A DNA stretch of 64,000 nucleotides from Marisediminitalea oceani (GTDB taxonomy: Bacteria > Pseudomonadota > Gammaproteobacteria > Enterobacterales > Alteromonadaceae): assembly GCF_003731635.1 (NCBI RefSeq), contig NZ_RCUA01000012.1, forward strand, positions 62,001 through 126,000. The letters are read 5' to 3'. Each line of letters begins with the position of its first letter. Position 1 is the stretch's first letter. Shown here piece by piece: positions 24,008 through 33,852 of the stretch. The notes beneath the pieces are model-generated. The model ran no database searches. It saw nothing but the letters and a program-made list of their open reading frames with translations, and was not told the DNA's origin. The position numbers were made by a program, and so were the translations under genes.

Positions 24008-25687
24008 TTAATTGACAAACCGCTCGGTGTGGCGGGTGAAAACGGTGTAGTTTTCGTTGCTGATGTTACTTACATAGTGCCACTGGGTGGTGACCATGGA
24101 GAGGGTAAATGTCATGGTCATGTAGCCCCGCTCATGAAGATTGCAGTAACTGAGATCGTCAATTAACAGGGGCAAAGCATCGGCCAGTCGTTTAGCCTGT
24201 GCTGTGTTTAGCCCCAGATAATCTTCCATGCCGGGTGACGAAACGCTTGGCGTCGCATACTCCATAGCCACGGTCTCGCCGCGGTTGTTAGTAAGCTTAT
24301 TCACCCAGCCATTATGGGTATCCCCGGCAATTACCAGTAACGATTTTTGCGCATCCGAGAACATGCTGAGTACTTTGTCACGCTCTGCGGCATAACCATC
24401 CCAGGCATCAAGATTGTAAGGGAGTTTGGTGGCTAAACGGGCCTGTTCTACTTTGCTCAGGGTAGCGCCCGCCTGTTGCTTTTTGAGCAGACCAAGCAGA
24501 CCTTCAATAGCACCTGCCACGGCTTCACGCTCGCTGGTTAGTACCTCAGCAGGATAATGCATCTTACCCATCAGGATCTGCTGCCCCAGCACCTGCCAGC
24601 GGGCACTGCTTTGCTTAACTTCATCGGCCAGCCAGTTAAACTGGGCCCTGCCCAACAATGTGCGATCCGGATTATGTAGCGCCTGCATAAATGCTTTGCC
24701 ATCAAACTGACCATCGGCCTGCTTATAATCGGCCATGTTAAGCTGCTTTTCACGACCAATTACCCGCGTATCAAGCATGTACAGGTTTACCAGATTGCCA
24801 AATTCAAAGCTGCGATAAATCTGCGGGTTATCATAGCCCATGGGCGGACGAATCGGTAACCATTCGTAATAGGCCTGAATAGCTGCGGTGCGCCGGGCAA
24901 AAAAATCGCCTTCGTCGGCCGAGTGGTTCTGTGCACCCGACATATAGGTATCGTTGGCAATTTCGTGATCATCCCAAATAGCGATAAAGGGCTTACGCTG
25001 ATGCAGTAATTGCAACCCGTTGTCCTGTCGGTAGGTTGCATAGCGCAACCGGTAATCCTTGAGCGTTAGCAGCTCCCCTTCGTTACCCGGCATAAAGTCG
25101 CGGCCTATGGATTCTGCGTTGGCCGTGGCATAGCCGCCTTTCGGGTATTCATAAATGTAATCGCCAAGGTGCAGCACTACATCAACTTCATTATCTTCTG
25201 CGGCTGCTTTATAGGCATTAAAGTAACCGGCCGGATAATTAGCGCAGGAAAAAACAGCAAACTTCAGCTTATCCATTACACCCGTCGCCAGAGTGCTGGT
25301 GGTACCGGTTACGGAGCGGTTTTCACTGGTAAAAAAGCGGTAATAGAACGACCTTCCCGAGGGCAAGTCCTGAACATCAATTTTAACCGTAAAATCGTTG
25401 TTGCGCGTGGTTTTTGCCACGCCGTCTCGCAGCGGTGAAGTAAAGTCCGGCGAGGTGGCAATTTGCCAGCGTACATAACCGCTGTCGTCATTGTCTGCCG
25501 GTACCGCTCTGGTCCACAGGATCACGGCACTGGGAGTTGGATCACCACTGGCTACGCCGTGAGTAAATTCAACGGCCGGGAAATATTCTTTGGTTTCGGG
25601 GGCTGATGCACAACCGGTTAACTGGGTCGACAGAGTAAGAGTACCGCCGAGTAAAGAAGAAAGTTTAATAAAATGTCGTCTGTCCAT
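24008..25687 (-). CDS. PhoD-like phosphodiesterase/alkaline phosphatase, Tat-exported lipoprotein
   Basis: A 559-residue enzyme of the PhoD family. The N-terminus has a twin-arginine motif (RRHFIK, residues 3-8) and a lipobox LTGC (C26), so it is probably a Tat-exported lipoprotein. The family metal-binding elements are visible: FSCANYPAGYFNAY, LHLGDYIYEY, WDDHEIANDTYM, and late AGDTHNGWV plus the C-terminal STATPSVSSPG region (YATPSVSSPGME). It could hydrolyse phosphodiesters such as teichoic acids, or nucleotides. No clear Pho box was seen upstream, so phosphate control is not shown. Confidence 0.9.
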   Translation of the reverse strand: MDRRHFIKLSSLLGGTLTLSTQLTGCASAPETKEYFPAVEFTHGVASGDPTPSAVILWTRAVPADNDDSGYVRWQIATSPDFTSPLRDGVAKTTRNNDFTVKIDVQDLPSGRSFYYRFFTSENRSVTGTTSTLATGVMDKLKFAVFSCANYPAGYFNAYKAAAEDNEVDVVLHLGDYIYEYPKGGYATANAESIGRDFMPGNEGELLTLKDYRLRYATYRQDNGLQLLHQRKPFIAIWDDHEIANDTYMSGAQNHSADEGDFFARRTAAIQAYYEWLPIRPPMGYDNPQIYRSFEFGNLVNLYMLDTRVIGREKQLNMADYKQADGQFDGKAFMQALHNPDRTLLGRAQFNWLADEVKQSSARWQVLGQQILMGKMHYPAEVLTSEREAVAGAIEGLLGLLKKQQAGATLSKVEQARLATKLPYNLDAWDGYAAERDKVLSMFSDAQKSLLVIAGDTHNGWVNKLTNNRGETVAMEYATPSVSSPGMEDYLGLNTAQAKRLADALPLLIDDLSYCNLHERGYMTMTFTLSMVTTQWHYVSNISNENYTVFTRHTERFVN

Positions 25688-25837
25688 GGCGCTTTAATAA
25701 CTAAAGAAAAAGAATGCTCACTGTAGCTTAACTGGCCCCGCTTGCCTACCTTCTGTCGCCAATCGTAATGCATTGCAATTTAGCTCGGGCTGGACGATAG
25801 TTAACATTACACTTTGGCTAATCAGTGAGGGCAGCAT

Positions 25838-26209
25838 ATGGAACTCGGCGCATTTTCGGTAAGCTTATCGGTGAAAGATATCCATACTTCTAAGGCATTT
25901 TACGAGAAGCTGGGCTTTAGCGAGTCTGGCGGTGACATTAATCAGAACTGGCTGATAATGCGCAATGGAAAAAATGTTATCGGACTGTTTCAGGGCATGT
26001 TTGAAGGCAATATACTGACCTTCAACCCCGGTTGGGATCAGGACTGCCATCCACTGGAGTCATTTACGTCGGTGCAGGATATAGAATCTGCCCTGACTGA
26101 TGCCGGGGTAATCCTGACCAAGAAAACTAAATCAGACTCATCCGGGCCTGACAGCATCGCCATGAAAGATCCCGACGGCAACGCCATCCTGATTGATCAG
26201 CATGTCTGA
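25838..26209 (+). CDS. VOC-superfamily (glyoxalase/bleomycin resistance-like) protein
   Basis: A 123-residue single-domain VOC protein. The first betaalphabetabetabeta half is VSLSVKDIHTSKAFYEKLGF and the second ends DPDGNAILIDQH. These are typical of small standalone VOC proteins that bind metal or small ligands. The metal site normally comprises His/Glu residues; here the C-terminal Asp and His are present but the first-strand His is replaced by Ser, so catalysis is uncertain. It is divergent from the PhoD gene with 150 bp between. No partner gene suggests a substrate. Confidence 0.8.
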   Translation: MELGAFSVSLSVKDIHTSKAFYEKLGFSESGGDINQNWLIMRNGKNVIGLFQGMFEGNILTFNPGWDQDCHPLESFTSVQDIESALTDAGVILTKKTKSDSSGPDSIAMKDPDGNAILIDQHV

Positions 26210-26415
26210 ATTGCGGTAAACAAAACTGCATATCAGTTCAGTAGCATCGCTGACATATTTGTTTACAATCCTGTGTAACCGGTGACTGGTGCCTTGCGGC
26301 GCTTTTCTTTATGGTGTGCTGCGTGAAAATTCGTTCCGACAGTTGCATTATCAGGAATCGGGTCGGTGTGAAAGTTTCAATTCACTTTATTAACGCTGCA
26401 TAAGGTAACATTTTA

Positions 26416-29286
26416 ATGAAAAAGCTTTTGCTTGCAGGTGTAGTTTCCGCTGCACTGCTTGGCGGATGTGCCACAGAAAAAGCTCAGGCGCCGGCCAGTC
26501 CGGTTGCTACGCCAGAGAGCGTAATGGTATCGCCTAACGACGACAGACAGTACGATACTTTTACTTTACCCAATCAATTAGAAGTGATGCTGGTGTCTGA
26601 CCCGACAGCCGAAAAATCGGCCGCATCACTGAGCGTGAGTGTAGGCTTGCTACACGACCCGATGTCACAGCAGGGTATGGCGCACTATCTTGAACATATG
26701 CTGTTCTTAGGGACTGAACGTTACCCGGATACCAAAGGGTACACCGAGTTTATGACCGCTAACGGTGGCCAGCACAATGCCTATACGTGGCTGGATATCA
26801 CCAACTACATGTTTAAAATCAATAACGATGCCTACGGTGAAGCGCTGGATCGTTTTTCTGATTTCTTCAAAGCGCCCAAGCTTTACCCGGAGTATACCGA
26901 CAAAGAGAAAAATGCGGTCAATGCGGAATGGTCCATGCGCCGCGAGATGGATTACTTTGGTCAGTTTAAACTGGCGCGCAGCCTGATGGGCGACCATCCG
27001 GCCAATCGCTTCCTGATTGGTAACCTGGAAACCCTCGGCGATAAGGAAGGCAGCAAACTACACACCGAAACGGTGAACTTCTACGAGCGTTACTACTCGG
27101 CCAATATTATGAAGCTGGCGATGATCAGCAACCGTCCACTGGACGAAATGAAAGCGCTGGCAGAAGAGTACTTCGGCAATATTGAAAACAAAAACATCGA
27201 TAACCCGACAGTTGACGATAAGCTCGACTTTGCCAAAGTAGGCGGCAAGCGAATTCATTACGTACCCAATGAAGACGTTAAAAAACTCAACATCGACTTC
27301 ACCATCAGTGATAACAGCGATGAGTTTGCCACTAAGCCTAACCAGTTCTTAACTTACCTGATTGGCTCAGAGATGCCTGGTACGCCGGCTTATCAGTTAA
27401 AAGCCATGGGGCTGATTTCTAATCTGTCTGCCTCTGCGTCGCCGAACATGTATGGTAACTACGGTTCGTTCAGCATCAACATCGACCTCACCGATGCCGG
27501 TATGCAAAACCGCGAAGCCATAGTGGCTGTGGTGATGCAGTACATCGACCTGATCCGTGAAAAAGGCGTTGATGCTAAATACTTCAGCGAAATTCAGACC
27601 AGCCTGAACAACCGCTTCCGCTTCCTGCAGAAATCCGATGAATTTGGCTATGTGTCGAATCTGGCGGCAGCGATGCAGGAAGTACCGGCTAAGTTTGCGG
27701 TATCCTCGCCGTATTACTATGAATCCTTCGATGCTGAGGCTATCGAAGAGGTACTGGCACAGTTAACGCCTGAGCGCGTTCGCATCTGGTACATCAGCAA
27801 GAATGAGCCATCAGACAGCCAACTGCACTTCTACGACGGAAAGTATCAGGTTGATACCATCAGCGACGAAGAAATTGCCAGCTGGCAGCAGCCTGCGCAA
27901 ATCGCGCTGAATTTACCGGCAGTCAATACGCTACTACCGGAAGAGTTTACCCTGAAGCCGCAAACACCACAGGAAAAACCTGAGCTGGTGATTGATGAAA
28001 ATGGCGTTAAGGTGTGGTCGTTCCCGAGTCAGGCATTTACTGAGCAACCGCGCGGTGAAATGACCGTTTATATCAATTCAGGTGTGCCTGAGTCAGATGT
28101 TAAAGCTACGGTAATGACGGCCCTGTGGAAAGACTTGTACAGCCTGCAGCAAAGCGCACTGATGACCGAGGCCAGCATTGCCGGCATGTCGCTGCGCTTT
28201 AACGATGGTAACGGTATCAGTCTGGCCATTGGTGGTTTTACCGATAAACAGCCAGAGCTACTGACTAAAGCCCTTGATGCACTGGTAGTTGACGTTAACC
28301 AGCAGAACTTTGCCCAGGCAGTCGACCGCTACGTACGTGGTTTGCAGAATGCGGGCAAAAAATTCCCCTTCTATCAGGCATTTGATGCGTATAACAACCT
28401 GATCCGTGAAGGTAACTTCAATACTGACGCCCTTATCAGCGCGGCTGAGTCGTTAACGGTTGCCGATATGCAGGCGTTTATGCAGGCGCTGCTGAGTGAA
28501 AACCAGTTACGTATTTTTGCCTTTGGTAACTACGACAAGGCTGATCTGGACGACGCGGTAGCGTTAGTGAAAGGCGCTCTGCCGGATGATCGTACCAGCG
28601 TAGATTACGATATGCGTGAATTCTGGCAGCCACAGGCTGAACAGACTCTGGTCTGGCAGCAGGATTTGACCGTTGCCGATGTGGCGCTGATTGATGTGAT
28701 GGTGCATCCAACACCAGGTTTTGATACCCGGGCTGCCGGCACGGTATTGCGTGGCCACTTCAGAACCGTTGCTTTTGACAAGCTGCGTACCGAAGAGCAA
28801 CTGGCTTACGCGGTAGGCGGTATGGCAACCAGCATTGGTGACTATACCGGTTTTGCCATGTTTATTCAGACCCCGGTTAAAGATGTAGCTGCTATGCAGG
28901 CCCGCTTCGATACCTTCAAAACAGAGTATCAGGAAGCGCTTAACGCATTAACTGAAGACGAATTTGCCAAGTTAAAAACCAGTGCACTGGTGGCGCTGAA
29001 AGAAGCGCCAAAAAATATGCGCGACGAAGTGGTACCGTTTATTTCAGACTGGTATCGTGAGAAGTATGACTTCGACAGCAAGCAGAAACTCATTGCCGCG
29101 GTTGAGAAAGTGACCCTGGAAGATGTTAAGGCGTTTTACCAGCAAACTATGCTTAACGACAACGCTGCGCGGATCTCTGTACAGCTGCGAGGTACCAGCT
29201 TTGTGGAACAACCTTTTGCAGATATCAAAGGGGCCACACAGGTTGAAGATCTGGCTGGCTTTCACGAGTCGATGAAAAAACAATAA
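26416..29286 (+). CDS. M16 metallopeptidase, pitrilysin-like lipoprotein
   Basis: A 956-residue protease of the insulinase/pitrilysin family. It has a lipoprotein signal with lipobox LGGC (C18), so it is membrane-anchored rather than freely periplasmic like E. coli PtrA. The inverted zinc motif HYLEH has H90, E93 and H94, with the third ligand E171 in NAVNAEW. The C-terminal half retains the second M16 domain (FDKLRTEEQLAYAVGG). This gives the two-lobed 'clamshell' that digests peptides. A lone gene with a strong terminator at 29316. Confidence 0.92.
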   Translation: MKKLLLAGVVSAALLGGCATEKAQAPASPVATPESVMVSPNDDRQYDTFTLPNQLEVMLVSDPTAEKSAASLSVSVGLLHDPMSQQGMAHYLEHMLFLGTERYPDTKGYTEFMTANGGQHNAYTWLDITNYMFKINNDAYGEALDRFSDFFKAPKLYPEYTDKEKNAVNAEWSMRREMDYFGQFKLARSLMGDHPANRFLIGNLETLGDKEGSKLHTETVNFYERYYSANIMKLAMISNRPLDEMKALAEEYFGNIENKNIDNPTVDDKLDFAKVGGKRIHYVPNEDVKKLNIDFTISDNSDEFATKPNQFLTYLIGSEMPGTPAYQLKAMGLISNLSASASPNMYGNYGSFSINIDLTDAGMQNREAIVAVVMQYIDLIREKGVDAKYFSEIQTSLNNRFRFLQKSDEFGYVSNLAAAMQEVPAKFAVSSPYYYESFDAEAIEEVLAQLTPERVRIWYISKNEPSDSQLHFYDGKYQVDTISDEEIASWQQPAQIALNLPAVNTLLPEEFTLKPQTPQEKPELVIDENGVKVWSFPSQAFTEQPRGEMTVYINSGVPESDVKATVMTALWKDLYSLQQSALMTEASIAGMSLRFNDGNGISLAIGGFTDKQPELLTKALDALVVDVNQQNFAQAVDRYVRGLQNAGKKFPFYQAFDAYNNLIREGNFNTDALISAAESLTVADMQAFMQALLSENQLRIFAFGNYDKADLDDAVALVKGALPDDRTSVDYDMREFWQPQAEQTLVWQQDLTVADVALIDVMVHPTPGFDTRAAGTVLRGHFRTVAFDKLRTEEQLAYAVGGMATSIGDYTGFAMFIQTPVKDVAAMQARFDTFKTEYQEALNALTEDEFAKLKTSALVALKEAPKNMRDEVVPFISDWYREKYDFDSKQKLIAAVEKVTLEDVKAFYQQTMLNDNAARISVQLRGTSFVEQPFADIKGATQVEDLAGFHESMKKQ

Positions 29287-29315
29287 GCCACAAGCGCTTT
29301 ACTGCAACACAATCA

Positions 29316-29344
29316 AAAACGGTGGCCTTTGCCACCGTTTTTTT
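29316..29344 (+). terminator. Rho-independent terminator after the M16 peptidase gene
   Basis: AAAACGGTGGC (29316-29326) / GCCACCGTTTT (29331-29341) with a CTTT loop and a run of T. It separates this gene from rnr. Confidence 0.92.
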
Positions 29345-29456
29345 ATAGCGTCGTCCGTTATATACTGATGCCACTACAATTCTTATACGCAATTGAGTAT
29401 TTAATGAGCCAGATTAGTATTATACTGGCAGCAATACATCAAACCACAGAGTTTAT

Positions 29457-31844
29457 ATGACAGATGATCCGCACTACGAGCGGGAAAAAGCCAAGTACGA
29501 AAATCCGGTAGCAAGCCGCGAATATTTGCTGGAAACCCTTAAAGAGTATGGCAAACCCATGACCTTTATGGACATTTGCCAAAGCGTAAATGCCCAGGAC
29601 GAAGACAGCCGGATTGGCATTCAACGACGCCTGCGTGCTATGGAGCGCGAGGGGCAAATTCAATTTACCAAACAAAAGCGGTATGCCGTTCTGCAACAGG
29701 AACAGCTCATCCGCGGGCGAATAATAGGTCACCGTGACGGTTACGGTTTCCTGCGCCCCGATGACAATTCCGGCGATTTGTTTATCAGTGCCGGGCAGAT
29801 GCAAATGTTTATGCACGACGACAGGGTGGAAGCCCGTGAGAGCGGTACAGACCGCCGTGGTCGTCGCGAAGCCTACATAAATCAGGTGATAGAGCCCCGT
29901 AAGGAGCCCATTGTTGGCCGGTATTTTACCGAACATGGCATGGGGGTGGTTATTCCTGATGACAGCCGCATCAACTTTGAGATCATTATTCCACCAGAAC
30001 ACGCCCACGGTGCCAGACAAGGCAACGTGGTGGTGGTGGAAATTACTCAGCGCCCCCGTCGGCGCGTTAGCCCGGTTGGCCGGATTATTGAAGTGCTCGG
30101 CGAGCATATGGCGCCGGGGATGGAAATTGAAATGGCCCTGCGCACCTTCGATATTCCCCATCAGTGGCCCAAAGGGGTTACCCGTCAGATTGAAGGGTTA
30201 ACCGACAGTGTTAAGGAAGAAGACAAAACCGGCCGCGTTGACCTGCGTCAGTTACCACTGGTAACCATCGACGGTGAAGACGCAAGAGACTTCGACGACG
30301 CCGTATTCTGTGAGCCGCTGGATAACGGGGGCTGGCAGTTATGGGTCGCCATTGCTGATGTCAGTCAGTATGTGACGCCCGGCAGTGCGCTGGACGCCGA
30401 AGCGCTGGAGCGCGGTAACTCGGTGTACTTTCCTGAGCAGGTTATCCCCATGTTGCCGGAAGTGTTATCGAACGGTTTATGCTCACTGAATCCTGAGGTT
30501 GACCGGCTGTGCATGGTATGTGAAATGACCATCAGCCCGGCAGGTAAACTGGAGAATTACCAGTTTTACGAAGCGGTGATGAATTCTCACGCTCGCTTTA
30601 CCTACAGCAAAGTGTGGCAGATTTTAAGCGGTAACAAAGAGCTGCATCAGCGTTATGAAGAATTTGTGCCTCACCTGCGTCATTTACACGATCTGTATCG
30701 CGCACTTAAAAAAGCCCGTGCTCAGCGCGGTGCCATTGAGTTTGAAACTCAGGAAAGTAAATTTGTTTTCAATGCCCAGCGCAAGATTGAAAACATCGTG
30801 CCCATTGAGCGTAATGATGCCCATAAGCTGATTGAAGAATGTATGATCATGGCCAACGTGAGTGCGGCCTTGTACATTGAAAACAATAATGCGCATTCAC
30901 TGTTTCGGGTGCATGACAAACCTGATGCAGACAGACTGACTGCGTTTACCTCTTATCTGGGCGAAGTAGGGATCCCGCACAGCATTGTAGAGGGCGCCTC
31001 GCCGGCCGATTTTACTGCGGTGGTCAGCAAAACCCGTGGTCGCCCTGATCAGGAACTGATCCAGACCATGCTGCTGCGTTCCATGAAGCAGGCTATCTAC
31101 GATGGCGACAACATTGGTCACTTTGGCCTGGCGCTGGATGCCTACGCTCACTTTACCTCGCCGATTCGCCGGTATCCGGATCTGGTGGTGCACAGAACGC
31201 TTAAATCGATCCTTAAAAAACAAGGGCAGACGGTTCATGGTGCCAAGTCTTACAGTGAAGAGGAAGTCGAGCAGTTAGGCGAACAATGCTCCATGACTGA
31301 ACGCCGCGCCGATGATGCTACCCGGGATGTCAGCGACTGGCTCAAATGTGAGTTTATGCAGGATCACGTGGGTGAAACCTTTGAAGGCGTGGTGAGTTCG
31401 GTGACCGGCTTTGGTATTTTCGTGCGCATCACCGAATACCATATCGATGGTCTGGTACATATTACCTCCCTCGACGATGACTACTACCGTTACGACGAAG
31501 TGAAGCAAACCCTGAGCGGCGAGAGCGGAGCGCGCCAGTACCGCTTAGGCGATCAGCTGGAAGTAATAGTAGCGGCAGTGAACCTGGATGAGCGTAAAAT
31601 CGATCTGGTGCTCGATAATAAGTGGTTGCGTTCCACTGGCGGTAAAAAGGTCAAAGTAGTCAATAAGCGCAGTGGTGATGAAAAATCGGCTGGCCGCCAG
31701 CGTCGTAGTGCTAAAGACGGCGATAAAAGCGGTGCGAAAAAATCAGGTAAATCACGACGTAAGCCAGCGGGAAAATCTGGCAGTACAGCTAATAAGCGCG
31801 GTAGCTCCAAGAAGGGGCGACCGGCAAAAGGTAACAAAGGTTAA
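29457..31844 (+). CDS. rnr: Ribonuclease R
   Basis: 3'-5' exoribonuclease of the RNB family that degrades structured RNA. The 795-residue product has an N-terminal helix-turn-helix-like segment, cold-shock domains (about 80-230), the RNB domain, an S1 domain near 640-725 and a lysine-rich tail ([19 protein letters not shown], then a Lys/Ser/Gly repeat). The active-site stretch [10 protein letters not shown] begins at D272, so D272, D278 and D280 match E. coli numbering. It is the first gene of a set: rlmB overlaps by one base. Confidence 0.96.
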   Translation: MTDDPHYEREKAKYENPVASREYLLETLKEYGKPMTFMDICQSVNAQDEDSRIGIQRRLRAMEREGQIQFTKQKRYAVLQQEQLIRGRIIGHRDGYGFLRPDDNSGDLFISAGQMQMFMHDDRVEARESGTDRRGRREAYINQVIEPRKEPIVGRYFTEHGMGVVIPDDSRINFEIIIPPEHAHGARQGNVVVVEITQRPRRRVSPVGRIIEVLGEHMAPGMEIEMALRTFDIPHQWPKGVTRQIEGLTDSVKEEDKTGRVDLRQLPLVTIDGEDARDFDDAVFCEPLDNGGWQLWVAIADVSQYVTPGSALDAEALERGNSVYFPEQVIPMLPEVLSNGLCSLNPEVDRLCMVCEMTISPAGKLENYQFYEAVMNSHARFTYSKVWQILSGNKELHQRYEEFVPHLRHLHDLYRALKKARAQRGAIEFETQESKFVFNAQRKIENIVPIERNDAHKLIEECMIMANVSAALYIENNNAHSLFRVHDKPDADRLTAFTSYLGEVGIPHSIVEGASPADFTAVVSKTRGRPDQELIQTMLLRSMKQAIYDGDNIGHFGLALDAYAHFTSPIRRYPDLVVHRTLKSILKKQGQTVHGAKSYSEEEVEQLGEQCSMTERRADDATRDVSDWLKCEFMQDHVGETFEGVVSSVTGFGIFVRITEYHIDGLVHITSLDDDYYRYDEVKQTLSGESGARQYRLGDQLEVIVAAVNLDERKIDLVLDNKWLRSTGGKKVKVVNKRSGDEKSAGRQRRSAKDGDKSGAKKSGKSRRKPAGKSGSTANKRGSSKKGRPAKGNKG

Positions 31845-32584
31845 TGGCACAGCAAGAATGGTTATACGGCCTGCACGCCATGCAGGCGGTAATTGAAAAC
31901 GAACCCGAACGATTAATTGAAATCTGGGTATTGAAAGGGCGTGATGATGAGCGGTTGATTAATATTGTTAATCAGGCTCGTCGATTTGGCGTTGCGGTGC
32001 AGTTTTGTAACCGTAAAGTGCTCGACGATAAGGTTAAAGGTGAGCAGCACCAGGGCATCGTGGCCCGGGCGAAGCCAGCCAAAACGCTCGATGAAAGCGA
32101 TTTGGACCGGCTGCTGGATTCAACCCCCGTGCCCTTATTGCTGGTGCTTGATGGTGTGACCGATCCGCACAATATAGGCGCTTGCCTGCGTACCGCCGAC
32201 GCGGCCGGTGCCCACGCGCTGATCGTGCCTAAAGATAAGTCTGGCGGGCTTACCGGCACGGCCCGCAAAGTCGCTTGTGGTGCCGCTGAAGTGGTGCCTT
32301 TTATACAGGTCACTAATCTGTCGCGAACCTTAAAACAGCTGCAGGATAAAGGGGTTTGGGTAATTGGTACCGCCGGCGAAGCCGAACAACTGATTTATGA
32401 TTGCAAGCTCAGCGGCCCTATGGCGTTGGTGATGGGTGCCGAAGGCAAGGGCATGCGCCGGTTAACTCGCGAAACCTGTGACGAACTGGTAAAACTGCCC
32501 ATGGCTGGCAGTGTATCCAGCTTAAATGTGTCGGTGGCTACCGGGGTGTGTTTATACGAGATTGTCCGCCAGCGCGGCCTTTAA
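31844..32584 (+). CDS. rlmB: 23S rRNA (guanosine-2'-O)-methyltransferase RlmB
   Basis: SpoU-class SAM methyltransferase that methylates G2251 of 23S rRNA. The 246-residue protein has an N-terminal L30e-like RNA-binding domain ([32 protein letters not shown]) and the SPOUT core. Motif 1 is [18 protein letters not shown], motif 2 [12 protein letters not shown], motif 3 [21 protein letters not shown]. Overlap with the rnr stop indicates translational coupling, the usual rnr-rlmB order. Confidence 0.96.
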   Translation: MAQQEWLYGLHAMQAVIENEPERLIEIWVLKGRDDERLINIVNQARRFGVAVQFCNRKVLDDKVKGEQHQGIVARAKPAKTLDESDLDRLLDSTPVPLLLVLDGVTDPHNIGACLRTADAAGAHALIVPKDKSGGLTGTARKVACGAAEVVPFIQVTNLSRTLKQLQDKGVWVIGTAGEAEQLIYDCKLSGPMALVMGAEGKGMRRLTRETCDELVKLPMAGSVSSLNVSVATGVCLYEIVRQRGL

Positions 32585-32595
32585 GGTACTAAGCG

Positions 32596-33228
32596 ATGGA
32601 AAGCATAGCCCAGCTCGAACGTTGGATGACGGCCATTTCTGAGCCCCATATTGTGCTGGGCTATGGCAGTCTGATGAACGGCGATTCCCGGAGTCGTCAT
32701 TCAGGGATTCCCCACGATGGCGTTGAGGTTGAGGTATTTGGTTTCGAGCGGGGCTGGATCACGCGCTCTGAACCCGAACTGCAAACCTACGTTGGCGCCT
32801 ATCAGAAAAAAGATGGCTGGCTGAATGCGCAGCTTGTGCCTACCCATCTTGATCCGGCGCTGCAAAAGCGGGAGCAGGACTACCGCTTTACGCCGGTGAC
32901 TATCGACCAGTTAAACTTTGAACTGGCTGACGACCTCACCGAGCGATTGATTGATTGGTTAAAACTGCGCGATATCTGGATTTGTGAGTCGTTAAAGGTT
33001 GAGCCCTCAAGCGCCGACTATCCGGTCCATCAAAGCTATATCGACACCTGTCTGGCCGGTTGCCTGGAGTTAGGCGGCGAAGCGGCCGCCCGGCGTTTTA
33101 TAGCCTCAACCACAGGTTGGCAGCATCACCGGGTTAACGATCGCGAAGCGCCCCGCTACCCGCGGGCGGCAGTGGTCAACCCGGCTTACTTTGCAGTGAT
33201 TGATCAGTTACTGGATAACCCGTCATGA
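32596..33228 (+). CDS. Gamma-glutamylcyclotransferase-like (GGCT fold) protein
   Basis: A 210-residue protein with the GGCT/AIG2 signature VLGYGSLMN near residues 22-28, followed by the strand VEVEVFGFERGWITRSE. These enzymes release 5-oxoproline from gamma-glutamyl compounds. The catalytic Glu is not pinned down by eye, and the C-terminal half is longer than the smallest members. It starts 11 nt after rlmB and overlaps the GNAT gene by 4 nt (ATGA), so it is in the rnr-rlmB unit. Substrate unknown. Confidence 0.75.
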   Translation: MESIAQLERWMTAISEPHIVLGYGSLMNGDSRSRHSGIPHDGVEVEVFGFERGWITRSEPELQTYVGAYQKKDGWLNAQLVPTHLDPALQKREQDYRFTPVTIDQLNFELADDLTERLIDWLKLRDIWICESLKVEPSSADYPVHQSYIDTCLAGCLELGGEAAARRFIASTTGWQHHRVNDREAPRYPRAAVVNPAYFAVIDQLLDNPS

Positions 33229-33731
33229 TTATTGAGTCTGAGCGGCTGAAGCTGCGACGGCTGAGCCGGGATGATGTGGATTTTATTCTGGCGGTAACTA
33301 ACGACAAACAATGGCTGACGTTTATCGGCGATCGCGGTATTAACGACGACGGTCAGGCCAGCCAGTATATAACCGTAGCCAGTGACAGCTTTGCTGCCAA
33401 AGGTTATGGCTTATGGCTGGTTGAAGCCATTGAAGCAAAGGGCGATCAGCGGATTGGATTGTGTGGCTTTATTCGTCGCCCCTTTCTGACTTGCCCTGAT
33501 CTGGGCTATGCTTTTTTACCCCGGGGGCGCGGCAAAGGCTATGCATCCGAAGCGGTAAACCTGGTGTTAAGCTGGGCTACCTCTCATACTAATGAGCGCC
33601 AGGTCAGCGCTATTTGCCGGCCGGATAACCTTGCTTCGCTGGCAGTGCTGCAGCGTGCGGGGTTTAAACGCATGGGAAAGCTTTTTCAGCCGCAGCAACT
33701 GCCTCACGATTTCTTTTTGCACCCTTTGTAG
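33225..33731 (+). CDS. GNAT-family N-acetyltransferase, RimJ/RimL-like
   Basis: A 168-residue acetyl-CoA-dependent acetyltransferase. It starts with the RimJ/RimL pattern ESERLKLRRLSRDDVDFILAV. The acetyl-CoA loop is PRGRGKGYASEAVNLVL, and the strand ICRPDNLASLAVLQRAGFKRMGKL is the N-(x)-AS-x-x-VL signature of this branch. It shares 4 bases with the GGCT gene, ending the rnr-rlmB-GGCT-GNAT set. The acceptor substrate is not predictable. Confidence 0.88.
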   Translation: MIIESERLKLRRLSRDDVDFILAVTNDKQWLTFIGDRGINDDGQASQYITVASDSFAAKGYGLWLVEAIEAKGDQRIGLCGFIRRPFLTCPDLGYAFLPRGRGKGYASEAVNLVLSWATSHTNERQVSAICRPDNLASLAVLQRAGFKRMGKLFQPQQLPHDFFLHPL

Positions 33732-33786
33732 TCTGCTTGCTGGCTTCGACTGAACAGGCCAATTCAGCTTTAATTTGCGAGGTATA

Positions 33787-33795
33787 TGTTATACT
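33787..33795 (+). promoter_or_regulatory. Extended -10 promoter candidate for the diguanylate cyclase
   Basis: TG-T-TATACT (33787-33795): an extended -10 with a five-of-six hexamer. It lies about 58 nt before the TTG start. No clear -35 is seen. Confidence 0.4.
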
Positions 33796-33852
33796 TTAGT
33801 CAGTATTATTCTATGTCTTTTCATATTCATTTAAGCAGGGAGCAGGGACGTC

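Noticed and set aside
25688-25837. Possible Pho box upstream of the PhoD-type gene
   Set aside because: Only a half site (CTGTCG) was seen; two direct repeats in the right spacing are missing.
26210-26415. Promoter upstream of the M16 gene
   Set aside because: TTTACA is present, but no -10 box lies at a proper distance.
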